Shown here in pieces: positions 21,205-32,873 of a DNA stretch of 64,000 nucleotides. The translations under genes and the position numbers were made by a program. The number at the start of each line of letters is the position of its first letter. Position 1 is the first letter of the stretch. The DNA comes from Lepus europaeus (lineage: Eukaryota; Chordata; Mammalia; Lagomorpha; Leporidae): positions 30,275,858 through 30,339,857 of the forward strand of contig NC_084835.1 in assembly GCF_033115175.1 (NCBI RefSeq), in the 5' to 3' direction. The notes below the pieces were generated by a model. It was not told the origin of the DNA, did not search any database, and saw only the letters and a list, made by a program, of their open reading frames with translations.

Positions 21205-21430
21205 ATTGCCATTAATGTTTATTGAGTAGTATGAAGGGCACTAGAGTAAGCATATTATGTGTCTTATGACATTGATCCTTCAGGACACCTTCAAAGCAAA
21301 CATTCTTCACTCCTGCATGTTATTCCCCATTTACAGACAAGGAAACTGAGGTAGGCTTAGAGAGAAAGTAAGCACTTTACTCAAGAGCACAGGTGGAAAG
21401 CATTGCCCTAAAGAGCTCTACAGCTTGGAT
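21205..21430 (-). mobile_element. MIR SINE, antisense
   Basis: 'atgtttattgagtagtatg', 'tccccatttacagacaaggaaac' and 'aagagcacaggtggaaag' follow inverted MIR order. Confidence 0.85.
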
Positions 21431-22160
21431 ACAGTTTGCAAGTGGAAGTATTTTTCTCTAATTCATCTGTGTTCTTGATAGGATAAATCACTTTTCCATT
21501 GCCCACAGCAAAAATTGCATCTGGGTGTGCTCACTCAAATGCATTATAGGTGTTGCAGTGCTTAGGACTTAGTCCTTTCAAGGATTTCTCTATTAATAAT
21601 ATGAATTGTAGGCTGACACTGAGTCAGCACTTTGAGTCTTACTGGTATCCCCGATTCTGCATGAATAACAGCAGGTGCTGAGTAAGAGGTTTGGAGTTGC
21701 TTTAATTCCCTCCCTGTGGCTTTCACCACAAGAATTGGCTTACTCCACTGCTGTGGCCTGATATGCCAGCACAACAGGGCAGCCTTCTTGGGTTGCAAGA
21801 CTCTATTTTTTTCTGTACCTTATGTTCTCTTTTGCCCTTGAACTACAGATATTGACTTTTCACTTTAATGCACACTATCTCAAGAAATTCAAGGCCAAAG
21901 AAAAACATTCCACAGGACTGTGTCTGTAGGAATTGGAATAAAGGAAGAAACAGAAAAAGTTATCTGAGGGCTGCATATGGCCCCATGAGTCCAGCTCCCA
22001 TAGACTCGTCTTGGAGAGACTCAGCATGGCCCAAAACTTCTGGGTGTCTTACTTTAGAAATATAATGTTTACCATTAAAAAAAGCATAGTGTACATTTTT
22101 GTTCTGTATATTTAATGAAATAAGAAGCCTTTTGGGAGGATGAGTCATCTGTCTTACTAC
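21431..22160. other. Unassigned DNA
   Basis: A 78-codon minus-strand frame (21562-21798) resembles nothing I know. No repeat is recognised. Confidence 0.5.
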
Positions 22161-22167
22161 AGGTTCT

Positions 22168-22798
22168 TTTTTTTTTATTAAACTTTTATTTAATGAATAT
22201 AAATGTCCAAAGTATAGCTTATGGGTTACAATGGCTTCCCCCCTCCCATAATTTCCCTCCCTCCCGCAACCCTCCCCTTTCCCGCTCCCTTTCCCCTTCC
22301 ATTCATGTAAAGATTCATTTTCAATTCTCTTTGTATACAGAAGATCAGTTTAGTATATATTAGGTAAAGATTTCAACATTTTGCGCATATAGCAACATAA
22401 AGTGAAAAAACTACCATTGGATTACTAATTATAGCATTAAATAGCAATGTACAGCACATTAAAGACAGAGATCCTACATAATTTTTTTTCAAATTAATTA
22501 ATTTTCTATGCCATTTCCATTTTAACACCAGGTTGTTTTTTTTTCATTTCCAATTCTCTTTATATACAGAAGATCACTTCAGTATATAGTTAGTAAAGAC
22601 CTCATCAGTTTGTGCCCACACAGAAACGCAAAGTATAAAAATACTGTTTCAGTACTAATTATAGCATCACTTCGCTTTAGACGACACATTAGGGACAGAT
22701 CCCACAGGGGGTGTAAGTACACAGTGACTCCTGTTGCTGATTTAACAATTTGACACTCCTGTTCATGGCATCAGTAATCTCCCTAGGCTCTAGTCATG
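22168..22798 (-). mobile_element. L1 3' end, antisense, 5' truncated
   Basis: From poly(T) it follows the inverted 3' UTR of the full-length L1 downstream, ending at the equivalent of position 29393. It contains the same tandem duplication in the 3' UTR. The heptamer aggttct (22161-22167 and 22799-22805) is probably the target duplication. About 100 bp separate it from the sense L1. Confidence 0.92.
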
Positions 22799-22917
22799 AG
22801 GTTCTTAGTATTCATTACAACCCCATACAAGGTTGCTACACACTCATCATTTGTCTTGTGTTCCAAAGCTTCCAGACCTTTAAAATTAGATCCCATTGAA
22901 AATGGATGCCGAGAGGG

Positions 22918-22936
22918 GGAGCCAAGATGGCGGATA
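22918..22936 (+). promoter_or_regulatory. YY1-like site at L1 5' end
   Basis: The motif caagatggcgg fits the YY1 core (AAGATGGCGG) and sits about 12 bp inside the L1 start, where human L1 carries a YY1 site that sets transcription start. Its function in rabbit L1 is inference. Confidence 0.6.
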
Positions 22937-23202
22937 GTGAGGACGTGCGCCGTAGTTTGGGAAAATAAAGTTTCATAAAAGTGGAATTACTGTAGCCTCA
23001 GGAAAAGACTCAAGAAAAAAACTGCAGAGGAAACCCTTCCGGATCCAGTGGATATGACACAGAGGACCTACAGGGAGCCCACCGCATGGAAAACCAACCA
23101 CGGGAGATGAGCCGAGCGGCGGGAGACAAGCCACAGAATCTCGCCAGCCAGCGCAGGAACCAACGGAGGAGGGTAAGACAAAGACCTCAGAAACCCGAGA
23201 CA

Positions 23203-23216
23203 TTGGGGGGGGGGGG
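23203..23216. repeat. G-run in L1 5' UTR
   Basis: An uninterrupted run of about ten G residues, prone to length variation. It lies within an open frame of no known function. Confidence 0.9.
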
Positions 23217-23425
23217 AACAGAGGCCTCTCCCTTCACTCACCAAGCAAAACAAAGAGCACCGCGATTTTACATATGTAAAGCACAGCCAAACTCAGTAAC
23301 TTTAGCAAAACTCGAGAACACATTGAGGGCTGCATAAACTCTTTGTGTGGTCCCAGGGGTAGATCAAACGAATACTCACAGAGGCCAGATTTCAACTACC
23401 CTCAACTCCACTCCCAACTGAGTCA

Positions 23426-23431
23426 AAAAAA

Positions 23432-23465
<34 letters not shown>

Positions 23466-23466
23466 C
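23426..23466. repeat. A-run plus (GA)n tract in L1 5' UTR
   Basis: An A-run is followed by about twelve GA units, about 200 bp before the ORF1 start. Confidence 0.95.
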
Positions 23467-23669
23467 GATCCAGCAAGGAGCAAGGGAGTGAGCAATCTGG
23501 GAGAGTCGCTCTTTGCACAGCCTTAAACCTGAAGAATCAAGCATAGCTCTCTGGCCACACCCATCACAGCCCCTAAGGATCCAACAAAGCAGACAGCTCA
23601 CTTAGAGGCATAGTATAACGAGAAAAAAAAACCACAGGAAAAAAAAAAACACCATAAATTATCTCCAAC

Positions 23670-24707
23670 ATGCCAAACAACAAACATAGAAGCCGAGGTA
23701 ACAAGAGCAAGGAAGACACTATGACGCCCCCAAATGAGAAAGACATGCCAATGCAAGATTATGAAGATGAAGAGATAGAGGAAATGCAAGAAGCAGATCT
23801 CAAAAAATTGATAAGAACATTAAGAAGTTCTCAAAAACAAATTCTTGAACTACAGAAATCCTTAATGGACAAGATAGAAAATCTCTCCCATGAAAATGAA
23901 ATATTAAGGAGGAATCAAAATGAAATGAAACAACTAGTAGAACATGAAACTGAGATAGTGACAAAAAACCACAATGAAATGAAGAATTCAATAGATCAAA
24001 TGGCAAACACATTAGAGAGCCTTAAAAACAGAATGGGTGAAGCAGAAGAGAGAATATCGGAATTAGAAGACAGAGAACAGGAAAGGAAACAGTCAAATCA
24101 AAGAAAAGAAGAAGAAATCAGAAATCTAAAAAATACTGTCAGGAATCTACAGGATACTATTAAAAAACCCAACATTCGGGTTCTAGGAGTTCCTGAAGGC
24201 ATGGAAAGGGAGAAAGGATTAGAAGGCCTTTTTAGTGAGATACTAGCAGAAAATTTCCCAGGTTTGGAGAAGGACAGAGACATCCTAGTACAGGAAGCTC
24301 ATAGAACCCCTAATAAACATGATCAAAAGAGATCCTCACCACGACACGTCGTAATCAAACTCACCACAGTGAAACACAAAGAAAAGATCCTAAAATGTGC
24401 AAGAGAGAAACGCCAGATTACTCTCAGAGGATCTCCAATTAGACTTACAGCTGATTTCTCATCTGAAACCCTACAAGCCAGGAGAGAATGGCGAGATATA
24501 GCCCAGGTACTAAGAGAGAAAAACTGCCAGCCCAGAATATTATATCCTGCAAAGCTCTCATTTGTGAATGAAGGTGAAATAAAGACCTTTCACAGCAAAC
24601 AGAAATTGAAAGAATTTGTTGCCACTTGTCCAGCCCTGCAAAAGATGCTTAAAGATGTGTTACATACAGAAACACAGAAACATGGTCACCAATATGAAAG
24701 AAGGTAA
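23670..24707 (+). CDS. L1 ORF1p, RNA-binding chaperone of the retrotransposon
   Basis: This is the only long intact open frame in the window, at 345 codons. ORF1p binds L1 RNA in the cytoplasm as a trimer and is needed for retrotransposition. The N-terminus is short, basic and acidic. Residues ~40-155 are rich in Leu, Glu, Lys and Gln with heptad spacing, as expected for the trimer coiled coil. The RRM-like domain starts near residue 168 with NIRVLGVPE. The C-terminal domain holds the conserved [16 protein letters not shown] and ILYPAKLSF blocks. The ATG at 23670 (MPNNKHRS) matches the start of the ORF1 in the second L1 of this window (MPNNKCTN). No stop or frameshift is present. Length is close to human ORF1p (338 residues). 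It is a transposon gene, not a host gene. Confidence 0.95.
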   Translation: MPNNKHRSRGNKSKEDTMTPPNEKDMPMQDYEDEEIEEMQEADLKKLIRTLRSSQKQILELQKSLMDKIENLSHENEILRRNQNEMKQLVEHETEIVTKNHNEMKNSIDQMANTLESLKNRMGEAEERISELEDREQERKQSNQRKEEEIRNLKNTVRNLQDTIKKPNIRVLGVPEGMEREKGLEGLFSEILAENFPGLEKDRDILVQEAHRTPNKHDQKRSSPRHVVIKLTTVKHKEKILKCAREKRQITLRGSPIRLTADFSSETLQARREWRDIAQVLREKNCQPRILYPAKLSFVNEGEIKTFHSKQKLKEFVATCPALQKMLKDVLHTETQKHGHQYERR

Positions 24708-24775
24708 AGGAAGGAAACCTCACAGCAAAAGATCACAGGAATCTCAAACCAGATATTAGAAAATATCTTTGGCAA

Positions 24776-27700
24776 ATGGCAGGGCAAAGTTACTCCTTCT
24801 CAATAGTCACATTGAATGTTAATGGCTTGAACTGTCCAGTTAAAAGACACCGATTGGCTGATTGGGTTAAGGAACAAAACCCATCTTTTTGCTGCTTACA
24901 AGAAACTCATCTTTCCAACAATGATCCATACAGACTGAAAGTGAAAGGCTGGAAAAAGATATACCATGCCAACAGAAATGAAAAAAGAGCGGGCGTAGCC
25001 ATCTTAATATCGGACAACATAAACTTTACCACAAAAACTGTCAGGAGAGACAAAGAGGGACACTATATAATGATTAAGGGATCCATTCAACAGGAAGATA
25101 TAACGATTATCAATGTATATGCACCTAATCACAGGGCACCAGCTTATTTAAAAGACTTGTTAAGGGACTTAAAGGGAGACTTAGACCCCAATACAATAGT
25201 ACTGGGGGACTTCAATACTCCACTCTCAGAGATAGACAGATCAACAGGACAGAAGATCAACAAGGAGACAGCAGATTTAAATGACACTATAGCCCAAATG
25301 GATCTAACAGATATCTACAGAACATTTCATCCTACATCTAAGGACTTTACATTCTTCTCAGAAGTATATGGAACCTTCTCTAGGATTGACCACATACTAG
25401 GCCATAAAGCAAGTCTCAGCAAATTCAAAAGAATTAGAATCATACCATGCAGCTTCTCAGACCACAAAGGAATGAAATTGGAAATTAGCAACTCGGGAAT
25501 CCCCAGAGCACGTGCAAACACATGGAGATTGAACAACATGCTCCTGAATGAACAATGGGTCATAGAAGAAATTAAAAGAGAAATCAAAAATTTTCTGGAA
25601 GTAAATGAGGATAACAGCACAACATACCAAAACCTATGGGATACAACAAAAGCAGTGTTAAGAGGAAAGTTTATATCAATAGGTGCCTACATCAAGAAAT
25701 TGGAGAGGCACCAAATAGATGAGTTTTCAAGTCATCTCAAGGATCTAGAAAATCTGCAGCAAACCAAACCCAAACCCAGTAGAAGAAGGGAAATAGTTAA
25801 AATCAAAGAAGAAATCAACAGGATTGAATCCAAAAAAAAATTACAAAAAATCAGCCAAACGAGGAGCTGGTTTTTTGAAAAAATAAACAAAATTGACACC
25901 CCATTGGCCCAACTAACTAAAAAAAGAAAAGACCCAAATCAATAGGATCAGAGATGAAAAAGGAAACATAACAACAGACACCACAGAAATAAAAAGAATC
26001 ATCAGAAATTACTACAAGGACTTGTATGCCAGCAAACAGGGAAATCTATCAGAAATGGACAGATTCTTGGACACATACAACCTACCTAAATTGAGCCAGG
26101 AAGACATAGAAAACCTAAACAGACCCATAACTGACACAGAAATTGAAACAGTAATAAAGGCCCTCCCAACAAAGAAAAGCCCAGGACCAGATGGATTCAC
26201 TGCTGAGTTCTACCAGACATTTAGAGAAGAACTAACTCCAATTCTTCTCAAACTATTCAGAATAATCGAAAAAGAGGGAATCCTCCCAAATTCTTTCTAT
26301 GAAGCCAGCATCACCTTAATTCCTAAGCTGGAAAAAGATGCAACATTGAAAGAGAATTACAGACCAATATCCCTGATGAACATAGATGCAAAAATACTCA
26401 ATAAAATTCTGGCCAATAGAATGCAACAACACATCAGAAAGATCATCCACCCAGACCAAGTGGGATTTATCCCTGGTATGCAAGGATGGTTCAACGTCTG
26501 CAAAACAATCAACGTAATACACTACATTAACAGGCTGCAGAAGAAAAACCATATGATTCTCTCAATAGACGCAGAGGAAGCATTTGATAAAATACAACAC
26601 CCTTTCATGATGAAAACTCTAAGCAAACTGGGTATGGAAGGAACATTCCTCAATACAATCAAAGCAATATATCAAAAGCCCACGGCCAACATCCTATTGA
26701 ATAGGGAAAAGTTGGAAGCATTTCCGCTGAGATCTGGTACCAGACAGGGATGCCCACTCTCACCACTGCTATTCAATATAGTTCTGGAAGTTTTAGCCAG
26801 AGCTATTAGGCAAGAAAAAGAAATTAAAGGGATACAAATCGGGAAGGAAGAACTCAAACTATCCCTCTTTGCAGATGATATGATTCTTTATTTAGGGGAC
26901 CCAAAGAACTCTACTAAGAGACTACTGGAACTCATCGAAGAGTTTGGCAAAGTAGCAGGATATAAAATCAATCCACAAAAATCAACAGCCTTTGTATACA
27001 CAGGCAATGCCACGGCTGAGAAAGAACTGCTAAGATCAATCCCATTCACAATAGCTACAAAAACAATCAAATACCTTGGAATAAACTTAACCAAGGACAT
27101 TAAAGATCTCTACGATGAAAACTACAAAATCTTAAAGAAAGAAATAGAAGAGGATACCAAAAAATGGAGAAATCTTCCATGCTCATGGACTGGAAGAATC
27201 AATATCATCAAAATGTCTATTCTCCCAAAAGCAATTTATACATTCAATGCAATACCAATCAAGATACCGAAGACATTCTTCTCAGATCTGGAAAAAATGA
27301 TGCTGAAATTCATATGGAGACACAGAAGACCTTGAATAGCCAAAGCAATCCTGTACAACAAAAACAAAGCCGGAGGCATCACAATGCCAGATTTCAGGGC
27401 ATACTACAGGGCAGTTGTTATCAAAACAGCATGGTACTGGTACAGAAACAGATGGATAGACCAATGGAACAGAATAGAAACACCAGAAATCAATCCAAAC
27501 ATCTACAGCCAACTTATATTTGATCAAAGATCCAAAACTAATCCCTGGAATAAGGACAGTCTATTCAATAAATGGTGCTGGGAAAATTGGATTTCCATGT
27601 GCAGAAGCTTGAAGCAAGACCCATACCTTTCACCTTACACAAAAATTCACTCAACATGGATTAAAGACTTAAATCTACGACCCGAAACCATCAAATTATT

Positions 27701-28594
27701 AGAGAGCATTGGAGAAATCCTGCAAGATATAGGTACAGGCAAAGACTTCTTGGAAAAGACCCCAGGAGCACAGGCAGTCAAAACCAAAATTAACATTTGG
27801 GATTGCATCAAATTGAGAAGTTTCTGTACTTCAAAAGAAACAGTCAGGAAAGTGAAGAGGCAACCGACAGAATGGGAAAAAATATTTGCAAACTATACTA
27901 CAGATAAAGGGTTGATAACCAGAATCTACAAAGAAATCAAGAAAATCCACAACAACAGAACAAACAACCCACTGAAGAGATGGGCCAAGGACCTCAATAG
28001 ACATTTTTCAAAAGAGGAAATCCAAATGGCCAACAGACACATGAAAAATGTTCAAGATCACTAGCAATCAGAGAAATGCAAATCAAAACCACAATGAGGT
28101 TTCACCTCACCCCGGTGAGAATGGCTCACATCCAGAAATCTACCAACAATAGATGCTGGAGAGGATGTGGGGAAAAAGGGACACTAACCCACTGTTGGTG
28201 AGAATGCAAACTGGTTAAGCCACTATGGAAGTCAGTCTGGAGATTCCTCAGAAACCTGAACATAACCCTAACATACAACCCAGCCATCCCACTCCTTGGA
28301 ATTTACCCAAAGGAAATTAATTTGGCTAATAAAAAAGCCATCTGCACATTAATGTTTATTGCAGTTCAATTCACAATAGCTAAGACCTGGAACCAACCCA
28401 AATGCCCATCAACAGTATACTGGATAAAGAAATTATGGGACATGTACTCCATAGAATACTATACAGCAGTAAGGAACAATGAAACCCAGTCATTTGCAAC
28501 AAGATGGAGGGATCTGGAAAACATCATGCTGAGTGAATTAAGCCAGTCCCAAAGAGACAAATATCATTTGTTTTCCCTGATCGGCGACAACTGA
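24776..28594 (+). pseudogene. L1 ORF2p (endonuclease-reverse transcriptase), four disabling lesions
   Basis: ORF2p nicks target DNA and reverse transcribes L1 RNA. The first open part (24776-25945) is the endonuclease, with [16 protein letters not shown] and SDHKG. The second (26022-27335) carries the reverse transcriptase, with SPGPDGF, RPISLMN, the catalytic FADD (26868-26879) and [12 protein letters not shown]. Later parts (27384-28064 and to 28594) carry the C-terminal region (WDMYSIEYYTAV, FSLIGDN). Four lesions are seen: a frameshift near 25925-25935, where the second L1 of the window has about 5 bp more; an in-frame TGA at 27333-27335, where CGA would be expected; a 1-bp loss in an A-run near 28045-28048; and a TGA at 28199-28201 in place of TGG. 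No active protein can be expected from this copy. Confidence 0.95.
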
Positions 28595-30020
28595 GCACCA
28601 AAGGGGAAACCTGTTGAAGTGAAATGGACACTATAAGAAACAATGACCTGATCAGCTTTTGTCCTGACTCTAGATATACAATGTAATACTTTATCCTTTT
28701 TAGTATTTGTTGTTGTTGTTCTAGTACTAGTGGTTGAACTCTGTAAATAACACACAATTATTCTTAGGTGTTTAAATTTTAACTGAAAAGTGATCCCTGT
28801 TAAATTTCAGAGTGGAAAAAGAGAGGGAGGAGATGCACAATTTGGGACATGCACAATCAGTCTTGCCCCAAATGATGGAGTTAGAAATGTGCCAGGGGAT
28901 TCCAATACAATCCCATCAAGGTGGCATGTACCAATGCCATCTCACTAGTCCAAGTGATCAATTTCAGTTCACATTCGATGGCTCTGATAGGTCTAAGAGT
29001 CAAAGGGATCACACAAACAAGACAAGTGTCTGCTAATACTAACTGATAGAATCAAAAAGGGAGAGAAAGATCCAACATGGGAAGTGGGATACACAGCAGA
29101 CTCATAGAATGGCAGATGTCCTAAACAACACTCTGGCCTCAGAATCAGCCCTTAAGGCATTTGGATCTGGCTGAAGAGCCCATGAGAGTATTGTAGGCAT
29201 GGAAAGCCAAGATACCATGGAAAAGAAAAAAAGAAGACCTAAATGAAAGATCTCTGTTAGTGAGATCCCAGTGGAAAGAACGGGGCCATCAAAGAAGGAG
29301 GTACCTTTCTCTGAAGGGAGGAGAGAACTTCCACTTTGACTGTGACCCTATCGGAATAAGACCAAAGTCAGCTTCCATAGCCCTGGCAACTCATGACTAG
29401 AGCCTAGGGAGATTACTGACGCCATGAACAGGAGTGTCAAATTGTTAAGTCAGCAACAGAAGTCACTGTGTACTTACATCCCATATGGGATCTGTCCTTA
29501 ATGTGTTGTCTAATGTGCAGTGATGCTATAACTAGTACTGAAACAGTATTTTTACACTTTGTGTTTCTGCGTGGGTACAAACTGATGAGATCTTTACTAA
29601 TTATATACTGAATCGATCTTCTGTATATAAAGATAATTGGAAATGAAAAAAAAAAACCTGGTGTTAAATTGGAAATGGCATAGAAAATTAATTAATTTTT
29701 TTTAAAAAATATTATGTAGGATCTCTGTCTTTAATGTGCTGTACACTCTTATTTAATGCTATAACAGTACTCCAACAGTATTTCTTTTTTCACTTTGTGT
29801 TGCTATATGGGGGCAAATTGTTGAAATCGTTACCTAATATATACTAAACTGATCTTTTGTATATAAAGAGAATTGAAAATGAATCATGATGTGATAGGAA
29901 GGGGAGAGGGAGCGGGAAAGGGGAGGGTTGTGGGTGGGAGGAAAGTTTTGGGAGGGGGAAGCCATTGTAACCCATAAGCTGTACTTTGGAAATTTATATT
30001 CATTAAATAAAAGTTTAATT
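28595..30020 (+). repeat. L1 3' UTR with internal tandem duplication
   Basis: Two related blocks lie at about 29505-29655 and 29735-29885. Each has 'taatgtgc(a/t)g...gctataac..tact..aacagtat' followed by 'cactttgtgt' and 'tatataaag'. Two of the other L1 fragments (3688 and 44773) have only one block, while the antisense fragment at 22168 has two. Confidence 0.85.
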
Positions 30021-30043
30021 AAAAAAAAAAGAAAATGGATGCC

Positions 30044-30136
30044 CTTCAAAAGAAGGTAAAAATGTGCCAATCTGAGAAAACAAAACCCTTGATCTTCTCC
30101 ATAACAGAAATCCTAGAAAGTGACAGAAGTTATATA

Positions 30137-30137
<1 letters not shown>
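30044..30137. other. Short unassigned stretch right of the L1
   Basis: The host flank continues directly from the TSD; no feature is recognised. Confidence 0.5.

Positions 30138-30173
<36 letters not shown>
30138..30173. repeat. (TA)n microsatellite
   Basis: About seventeen TA units. Confidence 0.95.
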
Positions 30174-30177
<4 letters not shown>

Positions 30178-30512
30178 CTACGTATGTAAAAGGGAGAAAA
30201 GGAATCACTTATGCATATTGAGAATCCATTCAGCATCACCAGTTCATTCCACATTGCTAAGAATGTTTATCAAGCACTCTTTCCAAAAAAAAAAATCTCT
30301 GCCAGCTGGAGATTTCTCTGACCTATTATTCATGGAATCTTGTACTTGAACAGGCTTTTTGAGGTCATCTCTTCAAATACTTCCCTGCTTCAGGGCTCCC
30401 TCCCTGACATTCTGACAGATGGTTCACAAATTCAGCCCCTACCCCAGCACCATCTTGCAGACCAATATTCCCCTGACCCTGATCAGAATTCATGCCACCT
30501 CATCAAGTCTGT
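30174..30512. other. Unassigned DNA
   Basis: No feature is recognised. Confidence 0.5.
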
Positions 30513-30880
30513 AATGTGGACTGCATTGTATCCTACCCAAATACATATGTTGAAGCTCTAACTCCTAATCTGACTGCATTTATACATCGGACCTTTAAAG
30601 AGGTGGTTAAATTAAAATGAGATTAGGGTGGGGCCCTAATCCAGGTGTTCCTGTAAGAAGAGGAAGAGATGCAGAGATGTACACAGAGGTAAGGTCATGT
30701 GAGGACACAGGGACAAGTTCACCATCTACAAACTAAGAGAAAAGGCCTTAGGAGAAACCAAATCCAATAATAACTTGATTTTGGAATTGCAACCTCCACC
30801 ATTGTGAGAAAATAAATTTCTGTTGGTTAAGCCACTCAATCTTTAGTATTTTGCTACAGCAGCCCAAGGTGACCAAGATG
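30513..30880 (+). mobile_element. MaLR (MLT1-type) LTR
   Basis: 'tggactgcattgtatcctaccc', 'aaatacatatgttgaagctc', 'gtggggccctaatccaggtg', 'gtgaggacacagggacaag' and 'tgagaaaataaatttctgttgg' follow an MLT-type LTR including its AATAAA signal. Confidence 0.85.
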
Positions 30881-31149
30881 CCTCTATCTAGAGTTTGCAT
30901 GAATTCTGCCCAGCCTGCTTCTCTGGTAGTTTATAAAATTCTGTTTTTAGTCTTTATATCGGATTTAAGTCTATTCTATTTAATGCACCCTTGTTCACAC
31001 ATTGTTTCATCAATAGGTGTCTTATATCCCAAGGTACATCACAAGTTCACAGGAAAAGCCACTTGTCATATAGGAAAAACTAGGTCATGCAAGCTTTGTT
31101 TGTTCTAAATACTTAGAAGGAGGTTTATGTAGATCCTAGGCTAACTAAA
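30881..31149. other. Unassigned DNA
   Basis: No feature is recognised. Confidence 0.5.
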
Positions 31150-31320
31150 CTACTGCTAGTTACCTGTTGTGTAGACCTGGGTAAAATAATTCTCAGTTTT
31201 CACATCTGTAAATGGGGGATAAATTCTGTTTCCTAAATTGAATTTATGTGAAGAGATTGTAGTGAGGGTTAAATGAGATAAAAGCTGTCTCATAAATAGC
31301 TAGCATTCCATTAAAAGAGA
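31150..31320 (+). mobile_element. MIR SINE
   Basis: 'gtgtagacctgggtaaaataat', 'cacatctgtaaatggggga' and 'gtgagggttaaatgagat' match MIR. Confidence 0.85.
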
Positions 31321-31487
31321 ATTATTGTCATTCTTTGTTCTAGAGACACATCTGGAAAAAGGAGAATGATTTCACACAGGAAGCATAAAATCATCACAGA
31401 TTACATGCTCCAGTAGACAAAAAGTTTATGTCTCATGCCTTCCCTTTTATTTTGAGATGAGCCAGACAGAACTGGCTAGAAGAGATA

Positions 31488-31755
31488 CATAGGGGCCGGC
31501 AACTTCCAATCCTGCTCTCTTCCATGGCCTAGGAAATTTGTAGAAGATGGCTCAAGTCCTCGGGCCCCCGCATCCACATGGGAGACTTGGAAGAAGCTCA
31601 GGCTTCTGGCTTCAGATTGGCCCAGCTCTGGCCATTGTAGCCATGTGAGGAGTGAACCAGGAGATGGAAGACCTCTCTCCTCTCTCTCTCTCTCTGCCTC
31701 TGCCTCTCTGTAACTATGATTTTCAAATAAATAAATAAATCTGTTTAAAAAAAAT
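31488..31755 (+). mobile_element. CSINE with promoter-removing internal deletion
   Basis: The head ggggccggc is joined directly to aacttccaatcc, so about 85 bp that would hold both Pol III boxes are gone. The rest is normal. Target repeats gaagagata are at 31479-31487 and 31756-31764. Confidence 0.9.
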
Positions 31756-31764
31756 GAAGAGATA

Positions 31765-32382
31765 ATGACAGAGCCCTGGTTCCCTTCTCTCTGTACTGGC
31801 ATCCAGAACAGAATGCTCTTTGCCTCAGTCATGTTTTCTAGTCTCATTCATTGTTATGTTTCCAATTTCACAGTAAGTTGATGCAGCCAAAGCATCAACC
31901 ACAATATCCTCTACTTCCTGAACACATTAAAATGTAAAGATGAAGAAATGTTAAAGGATTCACTTGCCAGTCCTGGGGTGAAGGCATGGTTTTTGCTTTG
32001 TTCTAAATTAAAAAGAAATCTCCCATGTCCCAAATCTGATTCTGAACAGATTGTACAGAGAGACAACTGTGTTAACATCTTATTAGAAAATTTCTAGTTA
32101 CCCACATGGAGATGGAGGCGTGTGTAATGTGCTACAGATTTTCAGCCTTTGTGTGAATCACCCCTCTAACACAAATCAATGGCATTATCCAGTGAGGTTC
32201 AGTTTGCAAACATTGATAAATCTGGTGCCTTGGATCATGTTTATGAAGAACCTATTGTGACACTCATCCTTTAATTGGGAATCTTCACAAAGGATTCCTT
32301 CTATGATATGTCCAGAAATCTTTCCAGTGCTAAACAGATTTCCCACTTTTCACTACCCCTTCTAAATTCAACAGTTCAACCA
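31765..32382. other. Unassigned DNA
   Basis: No feature is recognised in about 620 bp. Confidence 0.5.
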
Positions 32383-32682
32383 GGGATTAGCATTGTGGCA
32401 CAACAGGTTAAGCTGCCACCTATGACAATGGCATCCCACATGAGCACCAGTTTGAGTTCCGGTTGCTCACTTCCTATTTAGCTTCCCACTAATGTGCCTG
32501 CGGAAGCAGTGGAAGATGGTCCCAGTGCTTGGGCCCTTTCACACATTTGGGAGGCCTGAATGAAATTCCAGGCTCCTGGCTTCAGCCTGGTCCTGCCTTG
32601 GCCATTGCAGCCATTTGAGAAGTAGACCAGCAGATAGAAGACTCTCTCCCCCAAATCTACTATTAAGATAAATAAATAAATA
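32383..32682 (+). mobile_element. CSINE, diverged
   Basis: The full body is recognisable (ggattagcattgtggcacaac to ataaataaataaatac). The TC tract is short. Confidence 0.87.
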
Positions 32683-32873
32683 CTTGAATGTTGTATAAGG
32701 TGATTTAAAGATGACTCTTATAGGTTAGTACAGACCCATGCTGTTTCAGATTCTTTAGTTCCATGGATGAGCAGCTGCAATCTCACAGTCAGGAAGCCTT
32801 GATGAGTAACTGATACATCCTTAGTCATCTGTTACCAAAGCTCTTAAAGAATGGACATATGAAAATTCTAGGA
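32683..32873. other. Unassigned short stretch
   Basis: Nothing recognised. Confidence 0.5.

Larger units (their letters stand above)
22911..30030 (+). mobile_element. Full-length L1 (rabbit L1 subfamily), ORF2 defective
   Basis: A 7.1-kb element with 5' UTR (22911-23669), ORF1 (23670-24707), a 68-bp spacer, ORF2 (from 24776, broken), 3' UTR (28595-30020) and a short A tail. Perfect 13-bp target duplications gaaaatggatgcc lie at 22898-22910 and 30031-30043. The pre-insertion site reads ttgaaaat, close to the L1 endonuclease preference. The 5' end, gagggggagccaagatggcgg, resembles the start of human L1. The perfect duplication and open ORF1 indicate a fairly recent insertion, but four lesions in ORF2 make it non-autonomous. 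Confidence 0.97.

Noticed and set aside
21562-21798. 78-codon minus-strand frame that looks protein-like
   Set aside because: No family is recognised and there is no exon structure or retroposition signature. Too short to call.
22168-22910. Twin-primed inversion of the downstream L1
   Set aside because: In twin priming the 5' segment is inverted and shares one pair of target duplications. Here an inverted 3' end has its own poly(T) and its own flanking heptamer.
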